From Lachnospiraceae bacterium (GTDB taxonomy: Bacteria; Bacillota; Clostridia; Lachnospirales; Lachnospiraceae): a stretch of 63,178 bases of DNA. The number at the start of each line of letters is the position of its first letter. Position 1 is the first letter of the stretch. The notes below the pieces were generated by a model, which saw only the letters and a program-made list of their open reading frames with translations, had not been told where the DNA came from and searched no databases. Made by a program: the position numbers and the translations under genes. This document shows positions 52,990 through 60,924 of this stretch, in pieces. The DNA is taken from positions 1 through 63,178 of the forward strand of contig JAFSIS010000038.1 in assembly GCA_017439665.1 (NCBI GenBank). The letters are read 5' to 3'.

Positions 52990-54720
52990 ATGAAGAAGAT
53001 AAAACACCTACTCAATGAAAAAAGAGGATATTGCCTGCTGATCCTCCTGCTTATATTCAGTGTTTTTCAGTACAGTATAGAGCGGATATACGTCTTCTTT
53101 CTTTATCCGGATGAATTTGGCTACTGGTCTGCAGCAGCCACCGCACTGGGCTGGGACTGGAAGGGGATTTCGGGTCTGGGATCCTTCTATTCCTTTGGCT
53201 ACAGCCTGTGGCTGATCCCACTTTTAAAGCTGATCCCGGATTCGCTGACAGCTTACCGGGGGGCAATAGCAGTCAATATGCTTTTGATGTGCCTTTCCTT
53301 CTTTTTATTAAAGCGGCTGGCAGAAAAGCTTTTGCCGGGAAAGGAAGAGAAAATACAACTCTTTATTGCGGCAGTAGCGGTATTTTACCCGGCCTGGATA
53401 TTTTATATGCAGTTTACGGCTACGGAAGCCCTGCTGTTTTTTTTATTTACGCTGCTGACCCTGCTGACCCTTTCTTTTTTAGAAAAACCAGGAGTGTGGA
53501 CAGCTTTGGGAATGGCACTGGTATCGGGCTATGGCTTCATGGTCCATATGCGTTTTGTCGGAGCAGCAGCGGCCTGTGTACTCACCATTGCCTTGTGGGG
53601 GCTGGTCCAGTCCGGGAACAGGAAAAAGCTTCTTTTGCTGGCGGCAGCTCTGGTGGCAGTTTTCCTTCTGGCTTTTTTTCTGAAAACCATCGTCAGGGAA
53701 AATGTATACAGCGGTACGGGAGAGGATGTCCTGAAACACAATGAGTTTGGAGGACAGCTGGGAAAGCTTGCCTATATTTTTACTGTCCGGGGAGCAGGGC
53801 AGCTGTTGAAGAATTTCTCCGGAAAGCTTCTGTATATGGGAACGGCCAGTATGGGGTTGTTTTATTATGGACTGTTCTGGTGTGTACAGGAGGGGATCAG
53901 CCTGGTCCGCCAGCTTCGGAAAGGAAAGGCGGTGGCAGCCAAAACCTTTCTTGCACTCTTTCTTTTTCTGGCATTGGCAGCCGGGTTGGCGATCAGCAGT
54001 GTATACAGTGTGCAGAATAAGGAGCTGGATTGGATCATCTATGGAAGATACAGTGAGTTTGTTCTGCCGGTCATGCTGGTGGCAGGCCTTGTCTGGCTGT
54101 ATCGACAGAAAAAAAGACTGCTGTCAATGGCTTTGGCATGGCTTTGTCATACAGTGGTCTCCATGATCTGTTTCATCAGCTTTTTGGATGCTCCGGTTCA
54201 GGAGATCAGAGGATATATGTCGGTGAGCTTAAGCTGGCTGATGGGGGAGAAAACGGTTGATCCCATCCTCTTTCTTTTTCAGGTATGGATATGGGGAAGC
54301 CTTATTCTTTTTTTGATTAGTTTCGGTATCGCTGTTGTCAGAAGGAAAAACAACCTGGTCTGGATACTGGGTCTGATCCTGGCAGGGGAGATCTTCCTGG
54401 GGCTGGAGGCCAGCCATAAATACATTTATCCGGTAAATGAATATATGCGTTACGACTTACATATGGGAGAACTCATCTTGGCGGATATGCAGGAAGAAGA
54501 AGTGTTGTATCTGGATGAAGGACGAACCCAATGGATCGATATGCTCCAGATGCAGCTGAGAGAACGTACGATCCAGGTCATTTCCGGTGAAGAGCTGGCA
54601 GAGCGGGCCCGGGAGGGAACGGTGCTGATCCTTCATAAGGATGGAGGCTATCGGGAGGCAGCGGCCGGATTCTATACCCATTGTAAGGAGTATAACGTTT
54701 TTTGTCTGTACTATAACTAA
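52990..54720 (+). CDS. Polytopic GT-C-type membrane glycosyltransferase
   Basis: 576 residues with about 11-12 membrane helices and a short soluble tail (from about 490). The first extracytoplasmic loop has YPDEFGYWSAA with Asp41-Glu42, the acidic pair expected in GT-C enzymes that use polyprenyl-linked sugars (PMT/ArnT type). I prefer ATG 52990; no Shine-Dalgarno is evident and a terminator lies directly upstream, so initiation is unclear. It lies next to a GtrB-like GT2, the usual enzyme making its polyprenyl-sugar donor. Confidence 0.7.
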   Translation: MKKIKHLLNEKRGYCLLILLLIFSVFQYSIERIYVFFLYPDEFGYWSAAATALGWDWKGISGLGSFYSFGYSLWLIPLLKLIPDSLTAYRGAIAVNMLLMCLSFFLLKRLAEKLLPGKEEKIQLFIAAVAVFYPAWIFYMQFTATEALLFFLFTLLTLLTLSFLEKPGVWTALGMALVSGYGFMVHMRFVGAAAACVLTIALWGLVQSGNRKKLLLLAAALVAVFLLAFFLKTIVRENVYSGTGEDVLKHNEFGGQLGKLAYIFTVRGAGQLLKNFSGKLLYMGTASMGLFYYGLFWCVQEGISLVRQLRKGKAVAAKTFLALFLFLALAAGLAISSVYSVQNKELDWIIYGRYSEFVLPVMLVAGLVWLYRQKKRLLSMALAWLCHTVVSMICFISFLDAPVQEIRGYMSVSLSWLMGEKTVDPILFLFQVWIWGSLILFLISFGIAVVRRKNNLVWILGLILAGEIFLGLEASHKYIYPVNEYMRYDLHMGELILADMQEEEVLYLDEGRTQWIDMLQMQLRERTIQVISGEELAERAREGTVLILHKDGGYREAAAGFYTHCKEYNVFCLYYN

Positions 54721-54750
54721 AGATAAGGAAGTAAGAAAGAGGCGAAGGGG

Positions 54751-55743
54751 ATGAAGCTGATCATTCAGATACCTTGCTACAATGAGGAAAAGACGCTGGA
54801 AATCACTCTGAATGATCTTCCCAGGCGGCTTGAGGGAATCGATGAGATTGAATATCTGATCATCAATGATGGCAGTAAGGATGGCACTGTAGAGGTGGCA
54901 AGGCGCTGGGGTGTGCATCACATCATCAATTTCAGTCAGAACCGGGGGCTGGCCAAGGGGTTTATGGCCGGACTGGATGGCTGTCTGAAAAATGGTGCAG
55001 ATATTATCGTGAACACGGATGCGGATAACCAGTACTGTGCAGAGGATATCGAGAGGCTGATTGCGCCTATTCTGGCCGGAGAAGCGGATATGGTGGTGGG
55101 TGCCAGGCCCATCGATGAGACGGAGCATTTTTCTTTTTTAAAAAAGAAGCTGCAGCGTCTGGGAAGCTGGGCAGTGAGACTTGCCTCGGGTACCTGTATT
55201 GAAGATGCTCCCAGCGGCTTTCGGGCCATGACCAGGGAGGCGGCCCTGCATATTAACGTGATCAACGATTACACCTATACCCTGGAGACCATCGTACAGG
55301 CAGGAAGAAACCGGATCGCCATTACCAGTGTGCCTATCCGGACCAATCCGGAGCTTCGTTCCTCCCGTCTGTTCAACGGAATCTGGTCCTATGTAAAAAA
55401 ATCCATGGTCATCATCCTGCGGGCCTACATGATGTATGAGCCCCTGAAATGCTTTACCTATTTTTCGCTCCCTCCCATGCTGCTGGGTTTGGGGATCGGC
55501 ATGCGCTTTCTGCTTCTGATCGCTCTGGGAAGAGGTTATGGACACGTACAGTCCCTGATCCTTGGCTGTACCCTGATCATCATTGGCTTTCTGACCTTTA
55601 TGATTGGGCTGATTTCGGATCTGATCGCGGCAAACCGGAAGATACTTTCCGATACACAGTACCATGTGAGGAGGATGGAGTATGAAACGGTTATCCATCA
55701 AGAAAATACGAAAGAGGGGAAAACTGCTAAAGCAGTAGAATAA
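54751..55743 (+). CDS. GT2 polyprenyl-phosphate glycosyltransferase (GtrB/DPMS-like)
   Basis: 330 residues. The GT-A domain (1-225) opens IIQIPCYNEEKTLEITLND and carries INDGSKDGT and the metal DxD-type NTDADNQY. DAPSGFRAMTREA is typical of the dolichol-phosphate-mannose-synthase group. Two C-terminal membrane helices (about 230-300) anchor it. It should transfer a sugar to undecaprenyl phosphate for the GT-C enzyme encoded upstream. GGCGAAGGGG precedes the ATG. Confidence 0.92.
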   Translation: MKLIIQIPCYNEEKTLEITLNDLPRRLEGIDEIEYLIINDGSKDGTVEVARRWGVHHIINFSQNRGLAKGFMAGLDGCLKNGADIIVNTDADNQYCAEDIERLIAPILAGEADMVVGARPIDETEHFSFLKKKLQRLGSWAVRLASGTCIEDAPSGFRAMTREAALHINVINDYTYTLETIVQAGRNRIAITSVPIRTNPELRSSRLFNGIWSYVKKSMVIILRAYMMYEPLKCFTYFSLPPMLLGLGIGMRFLLLIALGRGYGHVQSLILGCTLIIIGFLTFMIGLISDLIAANRKILSDTQYHVRRMEYETVIHQENTKEGKTAKAVE

Positions 55744-55750
55744 AAGAGGA

Positions 55751-57571
55751 ATGAAGATTCAGAATTTGTTGCTTCCGGAATTGGGGATATGTACAGAGGA
55801 GACTTTATACTTTCATAGAGAAATAGATCGTGACAGGGAAGTAAGTTATATTGAGGAGAAGAAAGCTTTAAAGTTCAAAGAAGAAGGAAAGTGCTTCTTT
55901 GATACTTATTTTAATGGCTTATCTATAGAAAAATGGAAAAAGTATACACAAATAGGAGAGGTTTCCTTACATATTAATCTGCAGGGAGAGTTTGAAGTGA
56001 CACTCCTTAATACCAGTATGTTGTATGGAAAAAGAAGTGTGACGATTCTGGATAGAAGGCTTGTAAAATCAGAGGAGTGTAAAGAGTTCGTTTTTCCCTA
56101 CAAACTATATGAATATAAAGGGATGCTCAGTTTTGAACTGAGAGCAGTAGAAGATGATTCTACCTATTATGGTGGATATTATGATGCCCAGATAACAGAT
56201 GAGCAGTTAAAAGATGTTAAGATAGCGGTTAATATCTGCACTTATAAAAGAGAACATTATATCAAGCGAAATATAGATATACTGAAAAAGAATATTATCG
56301 AAAATCCCCAAAATGAAATGTACAGACATCTTATGGTCTTCATTTCCGATAATGGGGATACACTTGGCAATGAAAACATTTCAGGAGAATATATCCAGAT
56401 CGTAAAGAATAAAAATGTAGGTGGTGCAGGCGGATTTACAAGAGGACTTATGGAGATTCTTGAAAATCGGTCTTTTTGTGCTACCCACGCATTGATGATG
56501 GATGATGACATTATTATCACCACCGAAGCTCTTTTCAGAACTTATATGATGCTTCGGACGATCAGGGAAGAATATGAGGATGCCTCCATTGGTGGGGCAA
56601 TGTTGCGTATAGACAAGCCTTCTGTACAGGTGGAAGCAGGAGCATCATGGAATGCAGGACAGTTAATCTCCAATAAAGCAAATCTGGATATGAGCTCAGT
56701 GGAGAACTGTATATTAAACGAGGTTGAAGAATACACAGAGTACAATGCCTGGTGGTACTGTTGCATTTCCATGAAAACGGTATCTAAGGAAAATCTTCCG
56801 TTGCCAATTTTTATCCGGGGTGATGACCTTGAGTATGGACTTCGTAATAAGAGAAAAGTGGTGCTGTTAAATGGAATCTGTGTCTGGCATGAAGCCTTTG
56901 AGAATAAATACTCATCATTTTTACAGTATTACATCTTGAGAAACCTATTATATGATAATGCACTCCATTTTCCGGAATATCGGTTGTCTTCCTTCCTGTA
57001 TCGACTGTATACAACTGTGGGAAGGGAATTGATCTATTATCGGTATAAAAATATCAAACTGCTATTCAGGGGAGTATATGATTTTTATCGGGGAATAGAA
57101 TTTTTACAAAATATTGATGGTGAGACCTTGCATAAGGAGATCATGCAGGCAGGGTATAAGGCGGTCCCTGTGGAAGAGCTGGAGGATGTGGCATATCGTA
57201 TACCTCAGTATGAAAAGAGCTTTCAGCAGCGTGATCAGGGATTAAAGAAATTACTTCGCTATATTACGATCAATGGTTATCTTTTACCGGCAAAGAAGGT
57301 AAAGAACAAGGAATGCCAGGTGGTTTCCATGAGTCTCTGTCGTCCCATCAATTTTTATCGTCAGAAACAGGTGTTAAATTATGATGAAGCCAGTGGAAAG
57401 GGATTTATCACAGAAAAGAGTTGGACAGACATGATTGGAAGTCTTTTTGCACTTGGCAGGCTAACGGTAGTTTCGTTATTTAAGTTTTCTGCATCAATGA
57501 AACGATTCAGGAAAGATAGTAGTAAAGTGATGAAAAATGAGTTCTGGGTGGAGTATCTGGAGTTGAAATAA
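55751..57571 (+). CDS. GlfT2-like galactofuranosyltransferase
   Basis: 606 residues. An N-terminal beta domain (to about 150) precedes a GT-A domain: NICTYKREHY near 160, VGGAGGFTRG, and the metal motif MMDDDI near 250. NAWWYCCISM and GDDLEYGLR (near 357) carry the acceptor and catalytic acidic residues, followed by WHEAF. This order matches mycobacterial GlfT2. The substrate would be UDP-galactofuranose; no glf mutase gene is in the window. It starts 7 nt after the GT2 gene, within the same operon. From here the sequence becomes more AT-rich. Confidence 0.87.
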   Translation: MKIQNLLLPELGICTEETLYFHREIDRDREVSYIEEKKALKFKEEGKCFFDTYFNGLSIEKWKKYTQIGEVSLHINLQGEFEVTLLNTSMLYGKRSVTILDRRLVKSEECKEFVFPYKLYEYKGMLSFELRAVEDDSTYYGGYYDAQITDEQLKDVKIAVNICTYKREHYIKRNIDILKKNIIENPQNEMYRHLMVFISDNGDTLGNENISGEYIQIVKNKNVGGAGGFTRGLMEILENRSFCATHALMMDDDIIITTEALFRTYMMLRTIREEYEDASIGGAMLRIDKPSVQVEAGASWNAGQLISNKANLDMSSVENCILNEVEEYTEYNAWWYCCISMKTVSKENLPLPIFIRGDDLEYGLRNKRKVVLLNGICVWHEAFENKYSSFLQYYILRNLLYDNALHFPEYRLSSFLYRLYTTVGRELIYYRYKNIKLLFRGVYDFYRGIEFLQNIDGETLHKEIMQAGYKAVPVEELEDVAYRIPQYEKSFQQRDQGLKKLLRYITINGYLLPAKKVKNKECQVVSMSLCRPINFYRQKQVLNYDEASGKGFITEKSWTDMIGSLFALGRLTVVSLFKFSASMKRFRKDSSKVMKNEFWVEYLELK

Positions 57572-57619
57572 AAAATAGCCATATTACTCAGAATTTATTC
57601 ATGTTGATAAGGGGACATT

Positions 57620-59776
57620 ATGAGAAAGAAAAAAAAGGTGGTTTATTATGTGGGACATTATGGAGGCTTTTTACTTTGCCTTCTGCATAAAGCATCTTAT
57701 TACAGGAATGATGATGCGTATTATATTTATGTAAAAACATACAGTAGTCAACCTACAAATGATTTCATGGAGCGGATTTCCAAAACAGAAATTCAAGGCT
57801 TTGGAAATGTCGTTTGTATGGAGGAAAGTATTTTCTGGGGATTGGAAAGTGAGGAAGCAACCGAGCAAAAGGTAGTGGAGCATTATAATTTATTTTTTAA
57901 TAAATATGATATTTTATTGGATAAAAATACAGATATATATATGATGGTCGATGATTTAAATTCTATGGGTATCTATTTGGGGCAAAAGAGGCCATTAGGG
58001 GTTACGGGTAGTTTTGCAACGTCACCGGAACATCTTGATTCTTATATAGATATGTATATAGTCAGCGATGGAGCAAATAGAGATTTTTATGCTGGGCTAC
58101 AACGAAAATACAAAACTTTGGATAGAGATAGAAAGTATGTCACAAAGGTAATCAGAACATTTAATGAGAAAAATTTGGACAATGGGAAATTTAGGAAAGA
58201 AGTTATTGATGCTGTACATTCATGTGAATATTTTGATATTTCAGCTGCCAAGGAGAGTTTGACAAATGTTCAGAAGGATGCATTGCAACAATTGTTTAAA
58301 TATGAGGTGGAGAAAACACATACTACAAATTTTAATATGCTGTTGTTGAGCTCTAATATTTCAGCTTTTAAAATGGCTACAACCGAAAATGAGATGATAT
58401 ATGGTAATCAGCTTTTAGTTGATTATTTTTTGGGGAATTATCCGTTGGTTATAAAGCCGCATCCACGTGCGGATTATGGAAAGGAAATTTGGGAAAAGAG
58501 TTTTTACAATTGCACCTATATTCCTGGCTATTTACCAGCAGAGTATATGGAAGGATTGGGGATTAATATTGATATCCTATTATCCACAGGGTCAACAGGA
58601 TCTGGATATGCAAGCAGAACCGCAAAGAAAAAAATGAATTTTGGACGTTCCTACTGGTTCAGATATCAATATTTACATCGAATATATGCTGTATTGGCCA
58701 TGTCATCGTTTATTGGTATAAAAAAATTTTGTTATTTTGAAGAACCGATTCAAGTAGGGGAAATGGTAAACTCACTTATACAGAATAATCCCTTGCTTCA
58801 GATTTTTGATAATGTGGCTTTCATAGATAGGATAGATGAACAGGGAGAAGAAAATACTATTATAATAATGCCACTTATCAATAGACTTGGCAAGGATCGT
58901 AATGCGTGGATGATGACAGATATAAAGAGGATTATTTGGTCGAATTCAAAGACCATATTATGTTTTTTTGATATGGGAAAAGACCATTCTGGAGGAATTT
59001 GGAATGAAGGACAGATAAAAGATCAGTTATTGGAATTTGAAATTAAAAAGGAAAGTATAGGTGATGATATTTCAGAACATGCGGGGACAGAGAGGTTTCA
59101 TGTTTATTGCCCGGATATAGATAAGAGATATGTGTTAAAGCAATTCCATTATTCGTATACGTTGAAAAATGCGGGGCTTCGTATTTGTGTTTCTGCTAAA
59201 AGTGAATCATGTGTGAATACAGAAAGTAAGGAGGATTACATACTTGATACCCTTAATGGGATGAATGCTTCTTTCAGTGATATGAGAAAAGCATTAATAA
59301 CCTATATGAATTTTGCTGACGAAAGACTTAGGCTGATCGATCAGTTCAGCAGATATATAGATGAACTGTGGAATATTGATAAAACGATTATGATCTCGGT
59401 GCGCGATACTCCGGGGCACAGAGTGACTCCGGAACTGGCAAAGCAGCTAAAGAAGCTCGGCTTAGAAGAAGATTTACATGCGAGACATTGGAACAGCTAT
59501 GCTGCAGTCATTCATGAAAATAAGCTCCTTTTTGAAAGAATGGATGAGAAGGAAGCAGTGCATTATGAAACTAGTATCCTGAGTAATGAAGTATCTATTT
59601 ATAGTGCCGCCCTGAAACATGGCAATAAATCAGTGATGGAAGTGAATGGAAGGGATTATTCCATGAACCTAAGAGGATTCAACATAGTGGTGTATGACAT
59701 GAAAAATAGTAAATTAATTGATTCAGTATGTTTTGATTCTCATGCGAAGGATATACCGTGCTATAGAAGAAGTTAA
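57620..59776 (+). CDS. Large capsule-type transferase with C-terminal ILEI-like domain
   Basis: 718 residues. The N-terminal part (VVYYVGHYGGFLLCLLHKA) and the central part resemble GT52/polysialyltransferase-type enzymes. Near residue 278 is VIKPHPRADYG, and near 322 STGSTGSGYA, both typical of nucleotide-sugar binding in that fold. From about 590 to the end a distinct domain reads ISVRDTPGHRV, then ARHWNSYAAVIH, then NLRGFNIVVYD and VCFDSH. This matches the ILEI (interleukin-like EMT inducer) domain found in FAM3 proteins, POMGNT1 and some bacterial glycan loci, where it may bind carbohydrate. The base composition is AT-rich. The sialyl-type reaction is an inference, supported by the CMP-sialic genes that follow. 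Confidence 0.7.
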   Translation: MRKKKKVVYYVGHYGGFLLCLLHKASYYRNDDAYYIYVKTYSSQPTNDFMERISKTEIQGFGNVVCMEESIFWGLESEEATEQKVVEHYNLFFNKYDILLDKNTDIYMMVDDLNSMGIYLGQKRPLGVTGSFATSPEHLDSYIDMYIVSDGANRDFYAGLQRKYKTLDRDRKYVTKVIRTFNEKNLDNGKFRKEVIDAVHSCEYFDISAAKESLTNVQKDALQQLFKYEVEKTHTTNFNMLLLSSNISAFKMATTENEMIYGNQLLVDYFLGNYPLVIKPHPRADYGKEIWEKSFYNCTYIPGYLPAEYMEGLGINIDILLSTGSTGSGYASRTAKKKMNFGRSYWFRYQYLHRIYAVLAMSSFIGIKKFCYFEEPIQVGEMVNSLIQNNPLLQIFDNVAFIDRIDEQGEENTIIIMPLINRLGKDRNAWMMTDIKRIIWSNSKTILCFFDMGKDHSGGIWNEGQIKDQLLEFEIKKESIGDDISEHAGTERFHVYCPDIDKRYVLKQFHYSYTLKNAGLRICVSAKSESCVNTESKEDYILDTLNGMNASFSDMRKALITYMNFADERLRLIDQFSRYIDELWNIDKTIMISVRDTPGHRVTPELAKQLKKLGLEEDLHARHWNSYAAVIHENKLLFERMDEKEAVHYETSILSNEVSIYSAALKHGNKSVMEVNGRDYSMNLRGFNIVVYDMKNSKLIDSVCFDSHAKDIPCYRRS

Positions 59777-59895
59777 ACACATTAGGAGGTTTATAGATAA
59801 GGTGAGTGGGATATGAAAAGCCTTTATTAAACATTGGGGGAATATGCTTTGAAAATAATATTGAGGAGACGACTTAAGGAAAGTGAGGATAGACG

Positions 59896-60924
59896 ATGAG
59901 TAAAGTTCTGGCAATCATTCCTGCAAGGAGTGGTTCGAAATCTGTTCCACATAAAAATATCAGAATGATAGCAGGCAAACCCATGCTTGCATATTCTATT
60001 GAGCATGCGTTAAATTGTCCGAAAATTGAGCGTGTAATAGTTAGTACAGACAGTGAGGAATATGCGGAAATTGCGAAAAGTTATGGGGCAGAGGTTCCTT
60101 TTAACAGGCCGGCTGAACTGGCTCAGGATACTTCTCTGGATATAGAAGTGTTTTTGCATGCATTGACCTATTTGAAAGAGTATGAAAACTATATTCCGGA
60201 TATTGTTGTTCATTTGAGACCGACCTACCCAATTAGAGATAATCGGGATATTGAAAATATGATAGAGATGCTTGAAAGGGATGAAACAGCAGATTCTGTA
60301 AGAGGAATAGTACGGGCGAAAGAGACTCCCTATAAAATGTGGCGACTAGAAAAAGATGGGGAAATCAAACCGCTATTGAAGGATTTTACTGAAGCTTATA
60401 ATATGCCCAGACAGGCATTACCCTGTGTATATAGTCAAAATGCTTGTATAGATGTGGTGCGTTCTCAAGTAATTATACAGAAGCACTCCATGACCGGAGA
60501 AAAAATATTAGGATACCCCATGGAGCATAATTATGATATTGATACGGAAGATGAATTTAGAAATACAACTGTGGCATTGGGGATGAAGAGCGGAGGGCAA
60601 AAATTTGTATTTGACATTGATGGGGTAATAGCAAAATTTAATCCAAAATTAAAGTATGATGAAGCAGAGCCAGATAAAGAGAATATTCAAATAATAAACC
60701 ATTTATATGAACGTGGAAATTATATTGTACTTCACACAGCCAGAGGATATACAACAGGCGTAGATTGGCAGGAGATTACAAAAAATCAAATGGCTGAATG
60801 GGGAGTTCGGTACCATGAATTACAGTTTGGAAAGCCTGATGCGGCTTTATACATAGATGATAAAGGAATATCTATATGGGAGTTTAGAGAAATATACAAA
60901 AGATTGGAGAAAAATTATGAGTAA
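59896..60924 (+). CDS. CMP-sialic-acid-type synthetase fused to a HAD phosphatase
   Basis: 342 residues with two domains. Residues 1-230 are an acylneuraminate cytidylyltransferase: ARSGSKSVPHKN, STDSEEYAEIA, HLRPTYPIRD and YDIDTEDEF. It would activate a nonulosonic acid with CTP. Residues 236-342 are a HAD-type phosphatase of the capsule-linked BcbF/EcbF kind: FDIDGVIAKFNP with Asp240 and Asp242, HTARGYTTG and GKPDAALYIDDKGIS. The phosphatase may clear a 9-phosphate intermediate. GTGAGGA is upstream. It overlaps the next gene by 8 nt. Confidence 0.87.
   Translation: MSKVLAIIPARSGSKSVPHKNIRMIAGKPMLAYSIEHALNCPKIERVIVSTDSEEYAEIAKSYGAEVPFNRPAELAQDTSLDIEVFLHALTYLKEYENYIPDIVVHLRPTYPIRDNRDIENMIEMLERDETADSVRGIVRAKETPYKMWRLEKDGEIKPLLKDFTEAYNMPRQALPCVYSQNACIDVVRSQVIIQKHSMTGEKILGYPMEHNYDIDTEDEFRNTTVALGMKSGGQKFVFDIDGVIAKFNPKLKYDEAEPDKENIQIINHLYERGNYIVLHTARGYTTGVDWQEITKNQMAEWGVRYHELQFGKPDAALYIDDKGISIWEFREIYKRLEKNYE

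Noticed and set aside
59836..59898. Short 16-codon frame ahead of the CMP-transferase gene
   Set aside because: It starts at TTG without a clear ribosome site and has no amino acid bias typical of a leader peptide.
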